Shown here: one piece after another, positions 27,842-37,308 of the stretch
Layout of the letters: every line of letters starts with the position of its first letter
How positions within the stretch are numbered: position 1 is the first letter of the stretch
Assembly (NCBI GenBank): GCA_963825405.1
Contig: CAWGTB010000006.1
Coordinates: 1 to 64,000, forward strand
Reading direction: 5' to 3'
Origin: JACPNO01 sp963825405
GTDB lineage: Bacteria > Acidobacteriota > Terriglobia > Bryobacterales > Bryobacteraceae
Length of the DNA: 64,000 nt
Notes under the pieces: model-generated
Databases searched by the model: none
What the model saw: the letters and a program-made list of their open reading frames with translations, nothing else
What the model was told of the DNA's origin: nothing
Translations under genes and position numbers: made by a program

Positions 27842-29269
27842 TTAACTTATAATCGCTTCCAGCACGCGCGCCGGAAATTCGTCGGTGAGGCGCTCGTTGC
27901 GCCCTTCTCGCACGAAGACCAGGTCGCGGTGATTCATGCCCAGCAGGTGTAGGATCGTCGCGTGGAAATCGTGAATGCTCACGGGATTTTCCGCCGCGCG
28001 GTAGCCTATGTCGTCGGTCGCGCCATAAACCGTGCCGCCCTTGATGCCGCCACCGGCCATCCAAACCGAAAATCCGGATGGGCCGTGATCGCGGCCTGCG
28101 TGAGGACCGGGATCCTGCGCGATAGGAAGCCGCCCGAATTCGCCACCCCAAACCACCAGCGTGTCATCCAGCAGTCCGCGCTGCTTCAAGTCTTTGAGTA
28201 GCGCCGCCGCCGGCTTGTCAGTCTTGCCGCAGGCATACTCCAGACCTTTGCGAATTTCGTTGTGGTTATCCCAAATCTGGCTTTCGATATAAACCTGAAC
28301 CAGGCGCACACCGCGTTCGACCAGGCGGCGGGCCATCAGGCAGCGGCGTCCATAGGAGGCCGTACGTTCATCATCGAAGCCATACATTTGCTTGGTGGCC
28401 GCGCTTTCTTTGGAAAGATCCAGCGCATCGGTGGCGGCGATTTGCATGCGCGCGGCCAGTTCGTAATTCGCGATGCGCGCCTCCAGTTCCACGTTGCCCG
28501 GGCGCTGATCGCGATGCGCCGCGTCCATGCGCCGCAGCAGATTGCGGCTCAGTTCCACGATCGGGCTGGGGTATTCTTCCTTCGCAGTGAGATTCAAAAT
28601 GGGCGCGCCGTCGGAGTGCACGCGCGTGCCCTGATACACCGCCGGCAGCCAACCCGCTTGCCAGTTTTGAATGAAATTGATCGGCGGCCCTTTGGGATCG
28701 TCCAGCACCACGTACGCCGGAAGATTTTCGTTTACCGAGCCCAGGCCATACGACACCCAGGCGCCCAGGCTTGGACGCGTTCCCAGAATTCGTCCACCAT
28801 GCATCAGAAAAAGCGCGGCTTCGTGGGCCAGATGAGTAGTGAACATGGAACGAATGACGGCCATGTCGTCGACGCAGGTAGACAGGTGCGGCAGAATTTC
28901 GGAAACTTCAATTCCCGATTCTCCATGTTTGGAGAATTTGTACGGCGACGGCATCAGGCCGCCGGTTTCGCGAACTGCGCGCACTTCGCTTGCCAGGTCG
29001 CGGCTGGGCGGCTGCCCGGCGAATTTCGTCAGGGCCGGCTTGGGATCGAACAGATCTACCTGGCTTGGCCCACCATTCATGAAGAGCTGAATAATCGCCT
29101 TGGCGCGAGGCGGATGATGCGGCGTCTTGGCTTTCAGATCGTACAGGCGCGGCGCGGTCGCAGCCATCGCAGGGCTGGCGTTGAACAAATCGTTGCCAAG
29201 AAGATACGCCAGGGCAGCGCCCTGCAGCCCATCTACTGTGCGATTGAAAAAGTCTCGCCGGCTTACCAT
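27842..29269 (-). CDS. DUF1501 domain-containing exported protein
   Basis: The 475-residue protein starts MVSRRDFFNRTVDGLQGAAL, a twin-arginine leader, and continues with KAIIQLFMNGGPSQVDLFDP, the DUF1501 signature. Later LVVWGGEFGRLPIAQDPGPH and RDHGPSGFSVWMAGGGIKGG complete the sulfatase/alkaline phosphatase-like fold that this family shares. It is paired head-to-tail with the DUF1549/DUF1553 cytochrome gene 9 bases upstream, the constant partner of this family in Planctomycetes and Acidobacteria. The biochemical function of the pair is not established. Exported, probably periplasmic and with a metal site. Confidence 0.9.
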   Translation of the reverse strand: MVSRRDFFNRTVDGLQGAALAYLLGNDLFNASPAMAATAPRLYDLKAKTPHHPPRAKAIIQLFMNGGPSQVDLFDPKPALTKFAGQPPSRDLASEVRAVRETGGLMPSPYKFSKHGESGIEVSEILPHLSTCVDDMAVIRSMFTTHLAHEAALFLMHGGRILGTRPSLGAWVSYGLGSVNENLPAYVVLDDPKGPPINFIQNWQAGWLPAVYQGTRVHSDGAPILNLTAKEEYPSPIVELSRNLLRRMDAAHRDQRPGNVELEARIANYELAARMQIAATDALDLSKESAATKQMYGFDDERTASYGRRCLMARRLVERGVRLVQVYIESQIWDNHNEIRKGLEYACGKTDKPAAALLKDLKQRGLLDDTLVVWGGEFGRLPIAQDPGPHAGRDHGPSGFSVWMAGGGIKGGTVYGATDDIGYRAAENPVSIHDFHATILHLLGMNHRDLVFVREGRNERLTDEFPARVLEAIIS

Positions 29270-29278
29270 ACGTTCTCC

Positions 29279-32270
29279 CTAATCCACATAAAAGAATTCC
29301 GCCGAGTTCAGCAGCGTGTGGCACAACGTGGCGACCGCCAGCCAGTGCGCCCGCGCCTGTACCGGTTCTTCCGGATTCTCGATCTTTAACTGCTTCACCC
29401 ACTCGCGCTCGATCGCCGGAAGCGCGGATTCGGCCGCGCTGAGTTCGTCCGCCGAAGGCGCCCGCGCTAATCCCAGCCAGTACATTCGCTCCAACTGGGC
29501 GCGCGCATTGTCCGGCGCCGCATCCATCACGCGGCCGGCCATGTACCGCGAAGCCTGCCTCAGCAAATCGCTATTCATCAGCTCAAGCGCCTGCGATGAA
29601 ACCGTGGATTGCGCACGTCGCACGCAATTAGGATTCATGAATGGCGTATCGAAGGTATCCAGCAGCGTGATGGCTTCGGTGCGGCGCCCGGCCATGAAAA
29701 TACTACGCCGTTGCCCTGAATTCTTCTGGCCTACGCCAACTACCTCGCCGTCGGGCATCTGCTTTATCGGATCCGGCGGGCCGAAGGGCGTGAGGTCCAG
29801 GCGCCCGGCAACTTTCAAAATCGAATCGCGAATCGCATCTGAATCCAAGCGGCGTAGCGGATAGCGTGACAGCAGCGAGCCATCCGGATCTTTCTCCAGC
29901 GCCGCGGCATCGGCTTGCGAACTCTGCCGGTACACCGACGACGTCATGATCAAACGGTGCACAGCTTTGATATCCCAGCCCTGCCGTACGAATTCCATGG
30001 CCAGCCAGTCGAGAAGGGGCTGATTGACCGGCGCCGCGCCCATCTTTCCGAAGTTACCGGGAGTACTGACGATGCCCGTGCCAAAATGATGCTGCCACAT
30101 CCGGTTCACCATCACCCGCGCCGTCAACGGATGATTCGGCTCGACCAGCCAGCGCGCCAGCGCGAGGCGGCGGCCCGTGGTCTTGCTCTCATACGGCAAT
30201 TGCGGCACGGTATAGGGCGCTATCTTGGCGCTCAGAACGGAAAGCGCGCCCGGCTCGACCAGCGCACCCGGCGTAGTCGGATCGCCGCGCATCAGAATGC
30301 GCTGCGGCGGAGGCTCGGAACCCAGATCAAATAGCGCGCGAATTTTCGGATCGGGCAGCAGGGATTCTTTTTGCTCTGCGATCTGCTTGTCGACGTCTTC
30401 TTTTTCCTTGCGGAAACCTTCGTCTGCCTTGGCGATATCGGTCAGCTTGATAGTGAGCGAGTCCTCGTATTTCTGCAGCAGAAACTTTTGGACTTCTGTC
30501 CGCTCGCCTTTCGGCGTCTGCCAGGCTTTGCGTACATCTTCGCGAATCTCCGCCGGGACGCCCAGCAGCTTTTCCGCTTCCATTTTCTGTTTCAGCGGTT
30601 CTGCCTTCAGCTCCAGTTGCTTATTGAGATCGGCGAGTTTCCCTTGGATCGGCGCGTTGTGGCTTTGCACGCGATCGCGCTCGCTCGGCACCAGAAGGGG
30701 AAGATAGCGCGTGTTGTTCTCATCGCAATGCGCGCCGACGCCGCCGCAGTTCATGCTAGGCGCGCGCCAGGTAAAGGGATCGTACGCCGGCGTCAAAACC
30801 GCGGTCAGCCGGTAGTAGTCGCGCTGCGGAATGGGATCGTATTTATGATCGTGACAGCGCGCGCAGCCGACGCTCAGCCCGATTACGGCAGAGCCGAGAA
30901 TTTCGACTTGCCCGGCGATCACGTCCATGCGTTCGGGGATGAAGTTCTGCTCGGTGCTGTACGTCGAATCGGGAGCGGTGCGCCAGAAGCCGGTTGCAGC
31001 CAGCAAATCTACCTGCGCGGGCGTGTACTGCTTGACGGCTTTGTAATCGAAAAGCTCATCGCCGGCGAGCTGCTCGGTGAGAAAACGGTCGAAGGGCTTG
31101 TTCTCGTTGAGCGAGCGGATAACGAAATCGCGAAAACGCCAGGCGTGGGGACGCGGCTCATCGGCGCTGTTCCCGCCTTCGGAATCCGAGTAGCCCACCG
31201 CATCCAGCCAGAACCGCGCCCAGCGTTCGCCATACCGCGGAGACGCCAGCAGCTTGTCGACCAGGTGCTCATACGCCTTCGGATCGGGATCGGCGAGGTA
31301 AGCCTGTGCTTCCTCCGGAGAAGGCGGCAGGCCGATCAGAATCCAGATACGCCCGGCGCATCAAGGTGCGGCGATCCGCTTCGTTGGCAAGGGCCGTCCC
31401 TTTGGCTTCGAGCTTCTCGATCACGAACGCATCGATCGGATTTCGTACGCGCGCCTTAGCATGCACGTCGGGAGTCACTGGGCGCTGCGGCGGAGTGAAG
31501 GCCCAGAACGCGCGATCCTTGTTGTTAACCATCGGATCAGTCGCCGCGGTGAATTCCTGCGCCTTCTCGTCATCGGCGCGCGCGCCGGCGGCAATCCACT
31601 GCGTGATCTTTGCCAGTTCGCTGTCCGTCAGCCCACGGACCGAATATTGCTCCTGCAATTTGGGCGGAGGCATTTCCTGCGCAGAAACACGCTTCACTAG
31701 AAGGCTTTCGGCAGGCTTGCCCGGCACTACGACGGGCCCTGATTTTCCGCCTTTGAGCATGGCGCTGCGGGTGCGCAGATCAAGTTCCGCCTTCTGCTCC
31801 GTTCGGCCATGACATACCCAGCACTTGGCACTCAGTATGGCGTGAACCTCGCGCTCCGTGACCATTTTTGCCATCGACGTCGCGGCCGCGGCACTGTCCT
31901 CGGCATCGCGCAAGGCTCCGCCTTCGATCCACTTGCGTATAGTTTCGATTTCCGAATCCGCCAACTTCTGGCCGCCCATCGGCATTTTGCCGGAGTTCAC
32001 CAAAGTCAGCAGCAGGCTGTCGACCGCCTTGCCGGGAATCACCACCGCGCCGGACTTGCCGCCTTTCAGCAGATCGTCGCGCGTCTCCATCGAAAGGCCT
32101 GCCTGCTTGGTCCTGGCATCATGACACGCGAAACATTTCTCGCGCAGCAGAGGCTGAACGTTGGCTTCAAAGCGGGGAGATTTCTGCTCTTCGGCCGCCA
32201 CCGGTAGGCCGTCAAAAGCCAGCAAGGCGGCAGCGGTGCAGCTCAGAAGCGACAGATAATGACGGCGCAT
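29279..32270 (-). CDS. PSD1-type cytochrome c protein, DUF1549/DUF1553 (one frame break)
   Basis: A signal peptide (MRRHYLSLLSCTAAALLAF) leads to two PSCyt1-type haem domains with CFACH (46-50) and CWVCH (150-154), then a DUF1549 domain (NPIDAFVIEKLEAKG, RYGERWARFWLDAVGYSDSE) containing a third haem-type motif GCARCHDHKYDPI, a coiled segment rich in Lys and Glu, and a DUF1553 domain (RRLALARWLVEPNHPLTAR, VNRMWQHHFGTGIVSTPGNF). An extra base near 31342 breaks the frame between RRAYLD and LIGLPPSPEE; the corrected protein has 996 residues. It is an exported multidomain cytochrome whose role is unknown; pairing with DUF1501 suggests joint action on a polymer or sulphated substrate. It is divergent from the S9 peptidase. 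Confidence 0.9.
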
Positions 32271-32334
32271 ATCAATTCGCAAACCACTCTCCAACGATGT
32301 TGTTATCATTCTAATGCATTCACCACTCACCACC

Positions 32335-34299
32335 ATGAAGACCATTGCACTCCTGCTGGCCTCCTTCGTCACCCTGTTTGCACAGTCCGGGCGGCACCCG
32401 TTCACGGCGAATGATCTGCTGGCCGGAAAGACTATTGGCGATGCCCAAATCTCGCCCGACGGCAAGACGGTCGTGTTCACAATCAGCGAGAACGATGGCA
32501 AGACGAATCAACCCATCGCACGCCTGATGAGCGTCCCGGCGATCGGCGGCACAGTGTCAGCCATCGCGCAAGCTCCGGAAGGCGCCGGCAGCCTGCGCTG
32601 GTCGCCCGATGGAACCAGGCTCGCGTTTATCGCGGCAAAGGATGGCAAGAGCGCGATTTGGGTTTTGGATTTCCCGTCCGGCGCCGTCACTCGAATTTGC
32701 GATTACGATCACAGCAACGCATTTCTGACCAAAGCCGGCAACATGCTGGCCTGGTCGCCCGATGGGACCCAACTGGCCTTCGCCGGAGCCATTGAACCAG
32801 CACAGCCGCGCCCGGATCCACTGGTGATTACGCGCATTCTGTATAAGACGCGCACGTCGATCTGGGACGGCCGCCGCTCCCATATTTACGTTGTGCCCGC
32901 CAACGGCGGCGCGCCGCGTGCGATCACCTCAGGCAATTTCGACGAGCACTCGATCGATTGGGGCGGCGATGGCAAGGAGATCGTGTTCCTGTCCAATCAC
33001 CAGCCCGATCCGGATGCCCTTCTCAACTACGACATCTTCGCGGTGAACGCCGCGAGCGGCGGCGCACGCCAGTTGACCAATACCCCGGGCGTCGAAATGG
33101 ATCCCAAAGTTTCCCCCGACGGCCGCTGGATCGCGTACACATCGACCACGCGCAAGCTCACCACCATCGACAGCGTGGCCGAGGATGCGCATGTGTGGGT
33201 CGTGCCGGCCGACGGCGGCAAAGGCCACGAATTGAATGCTGCCCTCGACCGCAGGAGCGCCGGGGCATTGTGGGCGCCGGACAGCAAATCGGTCATCTTC
33301 GCGGCGGGCGATCACGGCAAGGTCGCGCTCTACCGCACCCCGATCGAAGGCGGAGCGTCCCTGCCGTTGGTCAATGACAAGGCGCAGGTTGGAGCGGTCT
33401 CCGTCGCCAAGGATGGAACGATCATCTTCAGCGCGTCGACGCCGTCCGTGCCGGCCGACTTGCATATCCTGCAGGGATCAGAAACCGGGCGGATCACATC
33501 GCTCAACGATGAGTTGCTCAAGCAATGGGAGCTGACCACGCCCGAGGAAATAAGTTTCCGCAGCTTCGATGGCACTCCCGTGCAGGCTTGGCTCTATCCG
33601 GCTCTGAAACCCAAAGGCCGCTCGCCCATGATTCTTTCCATTCATGGCGGCCCGCATGGCGCATTTGGCTACGCCTTCAATCCCACCGCGCAATTTTACG
33701 CGGCCCGCGGTTATGCCACCCTTGCCATCAATCCGCGCGGCAGCTCCGGCTACGGGCAAAAGTTCTCCGATGGCTGTGTCAACAACTGGGGCGGCGGCGA
33801 TTATAGGGACCTCATGGCCGGCGTGGATTACGTTTTGAAGACCCATCCGAAGATCGACGCCAACCGCCTGGGCGTCACCGGCGGCAGTTACGGCGGCTTC
33901 ATGACCAATTGGGTCATCACCCAGACGCCGCGCTTCAAAGCGGCGGTGGCGGTGGCCAGCCTATCCAATCTCATTAGTTTTTACGCGACGTCGATGTATC
34001 AGGATTTGGTCCATGCCGAGTTCAACGGTTATCCATGGGACAACTTCGAGCTGGTGTGGAAATGGTCGCCGCTGGCGCACGTAAAGAGCGTGACCACACC
34101 CACCTTGTTCCTCCACGGCGAACAGGACAACGACGTCCATATCACACAGGCCGAGGAAATGTACACAGCGCTTCGGCAGCGCGGCATCGAGGCGGAGTTG
34201 GTGCGCTATCCGCGCGAAGGGCATGGCCTGCGCGAGTCCCAACATCGCGTCGACGCCGCCCAGCGTACCGTGGCCTGGATGGACAAGCATTTGAAATAG
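32335..34299 (+). CDS. Secreted S9 family peptidase (acylaminoacyl-peptidase/DPP type)
   Basis: From ATG 32335 the protein of 654 residues has a signal peptide (MKTIALLLASFVTLFAQ), a WD-like propeller with repeats such as DAQISPDGKTVVFTISEND and GSLRWSPDGTRLAFIAA, and a C-terminal alpha/beta hydrolase domain. The triad is Ser518 in GGSYGGF, Asp598 in GEQDNDV and His630 in EGHGL. These prolyl-oligopeptidase-type enzymes remove acylated residues or dipeptides from short peptides, here in the periplasm. The ATG at 32314 is possible but less likely. The 64-base gap to the divergent PSD1 gene must hold both promoters. Confidence 0.92.
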   Translation: MKTIALLLASFVTLFAQSGRHPFTANDLLAGKTIGDAQISPDGKTVVFTISENDGKTNQPIARLMSVPAIGGTVSAIAQAPEGAGSLRWSPDGTRLAFIAAKDGKSAIWVLDFPSGAVTRICDYDHSNAFLTKAGNMLAWSPDGTQLAFAGAIEPAQPRPDPLVITRILYKTRTSIWDGRRSHIYVVPANGGAPRAITSGNFDEHSIDWGGDGKEIVFLSNHQPDPDALLNYDIFAVNAASGGARQLTNTPGVEMDPKVSPDGRWIAYTSTTRKLTTIDSVAEDAHVWVVPADGGKGHELNAALDRRSAGALWAPDSKSVIFAAGDHGKVALYRTPIEGGASLPLVNDKAQVGAVSVAKDGTIIFSASTPSVPADLHILQGSETGRITSLNDELLKQWELTTPEEISFRSFDGTPVQAWLYPALKPKGRSPMILSIHGGPHGAFGYAFNPTAQFYAARGYATLAINPRGSSGYGQKFSDGCVNNWGGGDYRDLMAGVDYVLKTHPKIDANRLGVTGGSYGGFMTNWVITQTPRFKAAVAVASLSNLISFYATSMYQDLVHAEFNGYPWDNFELVWKWSPLAHVKSVTTPTLFLHGEQDNDVHITQAEEMYTALRQRGIEAELVRYPREGHGLRESQHRVDAAQRTVAWMDKHLK

Positions 34300-34314
34300 C
34301 GGGGGAATGCGCCT

Positions 34315-34812
34315 ATGAACCCGCAACCAATCCGGCTCTTCATCACCGGAGGCACTTTCGATAAGGAATACGACGAGCTTACCGGCCAGCTATTTTTCAA
34401 GGAATCGCATTTGCCGGAAATGCTCAAGCTCGGCCGCTGCAATCTGGCACTCGAAATCAGCACGCTGATGATGATCGATAGCCTGCAGATGACGGATGCC
34501 GACCGGAACCTGATCCTGGAGCAATGCCGGAGCGCGCCGGAGAGCCGCATCGTGATCACTCACGGCACCGATACCATGGCCATCACGGCGCGCGCGCTAG
34601 CCGCAATTCAGGACAAGACGATCGTGCTGACCGGCGCGATGGTGCCTTACAAATTCGGCAGCTCGGACGGCCTGTTTAATTTGGGCAGCGCTTTGGCGTT
34701 TGCGCAGACGCTCACGCCAGGCGTTTACGTCGCAATGAATGGCCGTTATTTTCGCTGGGACTCGGTTCGGAAGAACCGGCAGACGGGGATGTTCGAAGAG
34801 ACCGGCTCCTAG
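34315..34812 (+). CDS. Short asparaginase-family protein (N-terminal domain only)
   Basis: The 165-residue protein has the asparaginase motifs IRLFITGGTFDKEYD (first active-site Thr) and SRIVITHGTDTMAITARALA (second Thr and Asp), then KTIVLTGAMVPYKFGSSDG. It then stops at FRWDSVRKNRQTGMFEETGS without the usual C-terminal domain. Such short forms of about 160 residues are known as a separate group, so this is probably complete rather than broken. Full asparaginases hydrolyse asparagine to aspartate as tetramers; whether the short form does so is not known to me. It follows the S9 peptidase after 15 bases, probably in one operon. Confidence 0.82.
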   Translation: MNPQPIRLFITGGTFDKEYDELTGQLFFKESHLPEMLKLGRCNLALEISTLMMIDSLQMTDADRNLILEQCRSAPESRIVITHGTDTMAITARALAAIQDKTIVLTGAMVPYKFGSSDGLFNLGSALAFAQTLTPGVYVAMNGRYFRWDSVRKNRQTGMFEETGS

Positions 34813-34824
34813 ACGTTGGCCGGG

Positions 34825-35281
34825 CTATGAAAAAATGTCTGGAAAAATATGCACGCCGTGAATGTTTATGCGTGCGCCGGGTGAAGAAAGCAAAGCTGGT
34901 CAGGGCAGTACCGAGCAGGAGGCACATCGATGGCAGCAGCAGGTCGGGAATTCCGCTAGCCTGCTTGCCGCGGCTAGGAACGGCGGCCACAGTGGCTTCC
35001 GTCACCTGATCTGCATCGAGTCCTAAGCCGTTACTTCCGTTCAGGATATTCATCATCTCAGATGAGCCGACATCAGGAATATCCGACTCCGGACGGATTA
35101 GAATATCCCTGGAATCTCTGGAGTAAGGTCCAATTTCCACGGCAGGCGCTGCGGAATGGTCGGAATCCGTGACATCAGCGACGGTGACATACTGAGTCAC
35201 ATCAGTATCTTCGCCGAGAGATGCCTGATCAGCGCGCATGGCGGTCGCAGCTAAGAGCACGCCCACCACTCCAATGATCAT
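34825..35281 (-). CDS. Small exported or membrane-anchored protein, unknown function (end uncertain)
   Basis: The protein starts MIIGVVGVLLAATAMRADQA, a signal-peptide-like stretch, then has an acidic Asp/Ser/Thr-rich region and a late hydrophobic segment, LLLPSMCLLLGTALTSFAFF, followed by basic residues (TRRTHKHSRR), like a C-terminal sorting or anchor signal. As printed, the frame runs to 34712 into the end of the asparaginase gene. If the A run at 34830-34835 holds one extra base, as elsewhere in this window, it stops at 34825 and no longer overlaps, giving 151 residues. The start may lie further upstream (frame open to 35431). No family recognised; coding status is moderate. The rest of the gap up to 35472 holds nothing else I can name. 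Confidence 0.42.
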
Positions 35282-35472
35282 ATATGAGGCGAAAACTGGA
35301 CATTCTAAGGTGAAACCCTCAAAGGAAACACCTGCAATCCTCTGGCCGCTTCCAACCGCCTTTCCGTCCAATTGAATAGGAGAGGCATTCTTACAGCGAA
35401 TTTCCATAATATAGAACAAATTCCCAATCATTTGGCAATTAACGAGCGCTGTCGCAACGCAATTATTACCGC

Positions 35473-36345
35473 ATGGTATTATGCAAAATCTGCATGGCCC
35501 TTCTGCTATTTCTACTTTTGGAGACGATGATCATGAGCGCAGCGCCCGCCGCCGATCTTGCTCACTACACGTGCTACCGCGCCGCCGGTCCTATACACGT
35601 CGATGGCAAACTGGACGAACCGTCCTGGCAGAAGGCTCCGAAGTCGCGGCCGTTTGTCGACATCGTCACCGGCAAACCAGCGTGGTTTGAGACACGCGTG
35701 GCATTGCTTTGGGATGACGATAATCTCTACTTTGGGTTTACGGCTCCCGAGACCGACGTCTGGGCCACGCTCACCGAGCGCGATTCCAAGATCTACGAAG
35801 ATAACGACGTCGAAGTTTTCATCGCCGCCAAAGACGCTTACTACGAATTTGAAATCAACGCGCTGAACACGATCTACGAAGTGTTCTGGATTTGGAAGGA
35901 TATCCTCAAGCCGGGCAGCATTTATCACGGCGTGCCCGAATTCGATCCGTCGGCCCACACCATGATGACGCTCGACGGCGTGGGTGGGCACGTGCATCCG
36001 CGCGGCGAGCGCTGGGGATTTCTGGATTGGGATTTTCCGGGGCTGCGCCATGCCGTGCATGTAGATGGCACGCTCAACAAGCGCAACCACGCCGACAAGG
36101 GCTGGACCGTCGAACTGGCGCTTCCATGGAAGGGTTTGAAGTGGCTGGCCGATGGACGCTCATTGCCGCCCAAAGACGGCGATGTGTGGCGCATCGATTG
36201 TTCACGGTTTCAGAAGATCGGCCCCGATGGCAAAGAGCTGAACCCCAGCGCCGGCTGGACCTGGAATAAGCACGGGCACTACGATTCCCACATTCCAGAG
36301 ACTTTCACCTACGTGCATTTCTCCACGGAAATCGTTGGAAAATAA
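35473..36345 (+). CDS. Carbohydrate-binding family 9-like protein
   Basis: The protein (290 residues) begins with a hydrophobic leader (CMALLLFLLLETMIMSAAPA) and then the CBM9-like domain: GPIHVDGKLDEPSWQKAPKS, VALLWDDDNLYFGFTAPETD, DNDVEVFIAAKDAYYEFEIN, and a C-terminal ETFTYVHFSTEIVGK. Family 9 modules bind the ends of sugar chains in xylanases, and stand-alone versions like this occur in many Bacteroidetes and Acidobacteria with unclear roles. The length matches the stand-alone group. A start at MSAAPAADLAHYT would remove the leader and make it cytoplasmic; the leader supports export. It has no close neighbours on its strand. Confidence 0.8.
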   Translation: MVLCKICMALLLFLLLETMIMSAAPAADLAHYTCYRAAGPIHVDGKLDEPSWQKAPKSRPFVDIVTGKPAWFETRVALLWDDDNLYFGFTAPETDVWATLTERDSKIYEDNDVEVFIAAKDAYYEFEINALNTIYEVFWIWKDILKPGSIYHGVPEFDPSAHTMMTLDGVGGHVHPRGERWGFLDWDFPGLRHAVHVDGTLNKRNHADKGWTVELALPWKGLKWLADGRSLPPKDGDVWRIDCSRFQKIGPDGKELNPSAGWTWNKHGHYDSHIPETFTYVHFSTEIVGK

Positions 36346-36442
36346 AACCCACATTTTCTCCGCAACATGTTGGATTAAAAGGAAGACATAGGGTTTACCT
36401 ACAAGTTATCAAGGAATTCCCTGATTGTGCTGAGCCGTCTCC

Positions 36443-36486
36443 ACCGCCAAAATAACTTTAAATAAGGCGGTTCAAATAAGGCGGTT
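36443..36486 (+). promoter_or_regulatory. Leader with duplicated AAATAAGGCGGTT unit and one matching upstream arm
   Basis: AAATAAGGCGGTT occurs twice with a 14-base period (36460-36472 and 36474-36486), ending 3 bases before the ATG of the zinc-ribbon gene. The second copy's AAGG is placed as its ribosome site. ACCGCC at 36443-36448 can pair with GGCGGT in either copy (36466-36471 or 36480-36485), so two alternative hairpins are possible, one of which sits over the ribosome site. This is seen in sequence; a regulatory effect is inference. The rest of 36346-36489 is AT-richer and contains no other feature I can name. Confidence 0.35.
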
Positions 36487-36489
36487 TCA

Positions 36490-36741
36490 ATGTTGGATTC
36501 ATTGCTGAACATTTTGTTCGGCTGCGCGCACCGGAAGACTACATTTCCGTTAACGCCCGGCCGCAATTCACGCGCGGTGGCGGGCAAACGCGGCGGCGCT
36601 TACGTGGTGTGTCTGAAATGTGGATCGGAGTTCGCCTACGACTGGCGCGCGATGCGCATCGGCCGGGCGATATCCAGCGGGGAACCGTCGCCAGCCCCGG
36701 GCCGCTTTCTGCGCCTGGCCAAATGGCTCTCGGGCGCCTAA
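36490..36741 (+). CDS. Small zinc-ribbon-like protein, unknown function
   Basis: The 83-residue protein reads MLDSLLNILFGCAHRKTTFP at the start and YVVCLKCGSEFAYDWRAMRIG in the middle. The pair CAH (12-14) and CxxC (about 41-44) could bind one zinc. I recall small proteins with this GxYVVCLxCGxEFxYDW pattern as common and conserved in acidobacteria, without known function. No membrane segment or signal peptide is seen. Its stop overlaps the stop of the EVE-domain gene on the other strand. A ribosome site AAGG lies 8 bases before the ATG, inside a duplicated sequence. Confidence 0.72.
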   Translation: MLDSLLNILFGCAHRKTTFPLTPGRNSRAVAGKRGGAYVVCLKCGSEFAYDWRAMRIGRAISSGEPSPAPGRFLRLAKWLSGA

Positions 36742-37148
36742 ATTTTCGCTTTCGGAAAGCGCTTTCGCATCCACGCTACAAACGCATCCGGCGCGCTCAT
36801 CGTCGAGAGCCGGCCTTGCCGCACCAGTGCCCAGTCCTGGAATAGCCCCGATTCCTTGATCTCGTGCAAGGTGACCGGCGGCTCCAGGCGCATGGCAAAT
36901 TCCAGATCGATCACGGTCAGCTTGTCGTTCTTGGGATCAGGCCGCGGCGCGGATGCTACTTTAGCCACGCCGACGATCGCCGAAACGCCGCCGCTGTGAT
37001 ACATGAAGACGCGATCGCCGGAGTGCATCTCGCGGATGGCGCGCAGCGCCTGCGGATTCTTGACGCCGTCCCACACCGTGCGGCGCTCGCGCTCCAGATC
37101 GTCGATTGAGTAGGTTCCAGGTTCGGTCTTAGCCAGGAAATAGTTCAT
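36738..37148 (-). CDS. EVE domain-containing protein
   Basis: From ATG 37148 the 136-residue protein starts MNYFLAKTEPGTYSIDDLER, continues with TVWDGVKNPQALRAIREMHS and GDRVFMYHSG, all typical of bacterial EVE-domain proteins (PUA-like fold). These are thought to bind modified bases in DNA or RNA; the function of the stand-alone bacterial form is not settled. The full domain is present. A slightly longer start at 37163 (MRGNPMNYF) is possible. Divergent from the glycosyltransferase gene, with a perfect inverted repeat in the 160-base gap. Confidence 0.88.
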   Translation of the reverse strand: MNYFLAKTEPGTYSIDDLERERRTVWDGVKNPQALRAIREMHSGDRVFMYHSGGVSAIVGVAKVASAPRPDPKNDKLTVIDLEFAMRLEPPVTLHEIKESGLFQDWALVRQGRLSTMSAPDAFVAWMRKRFPKAKI

Positions 37149-37170
37149 CGGATTGCCTCTCATCGTACAC

Positions 37171-37208
37171 CGAGTAGCGGCCAGGCAGAAGCAACTGGCC
37201 GCTACTCG
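37171..37208. repeat. 14-bp perfect inverted repeat in a divergent gap
   Basis: CGAGTAGCGGCCAG (37171-37184) and CTGGCCGCTACTCG (37195-37208) are exact reverse complements around the 10-base spacer GCAGAAGCAA. The element lies 22 bases upstream of the EVE gene start and 100 bases upstream of the glycosyltransferase start, so it is not an end-of-gene terminator for either. It could be a transcribed leader hairpin, a palindromic operator or a REP-like dispersed repeat. No second copy is seen in the window. Confidence 0.6.
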
Positions 37209-37308
37209 CGCGCCGCGGGAGTATCCGAGCTTCCATGATAACTTTCAAACCTGCTCGCTAGCCCCTAAATGCTACACTTTGACGGAAGATTTACACCTGT
37301 TTAATTGC

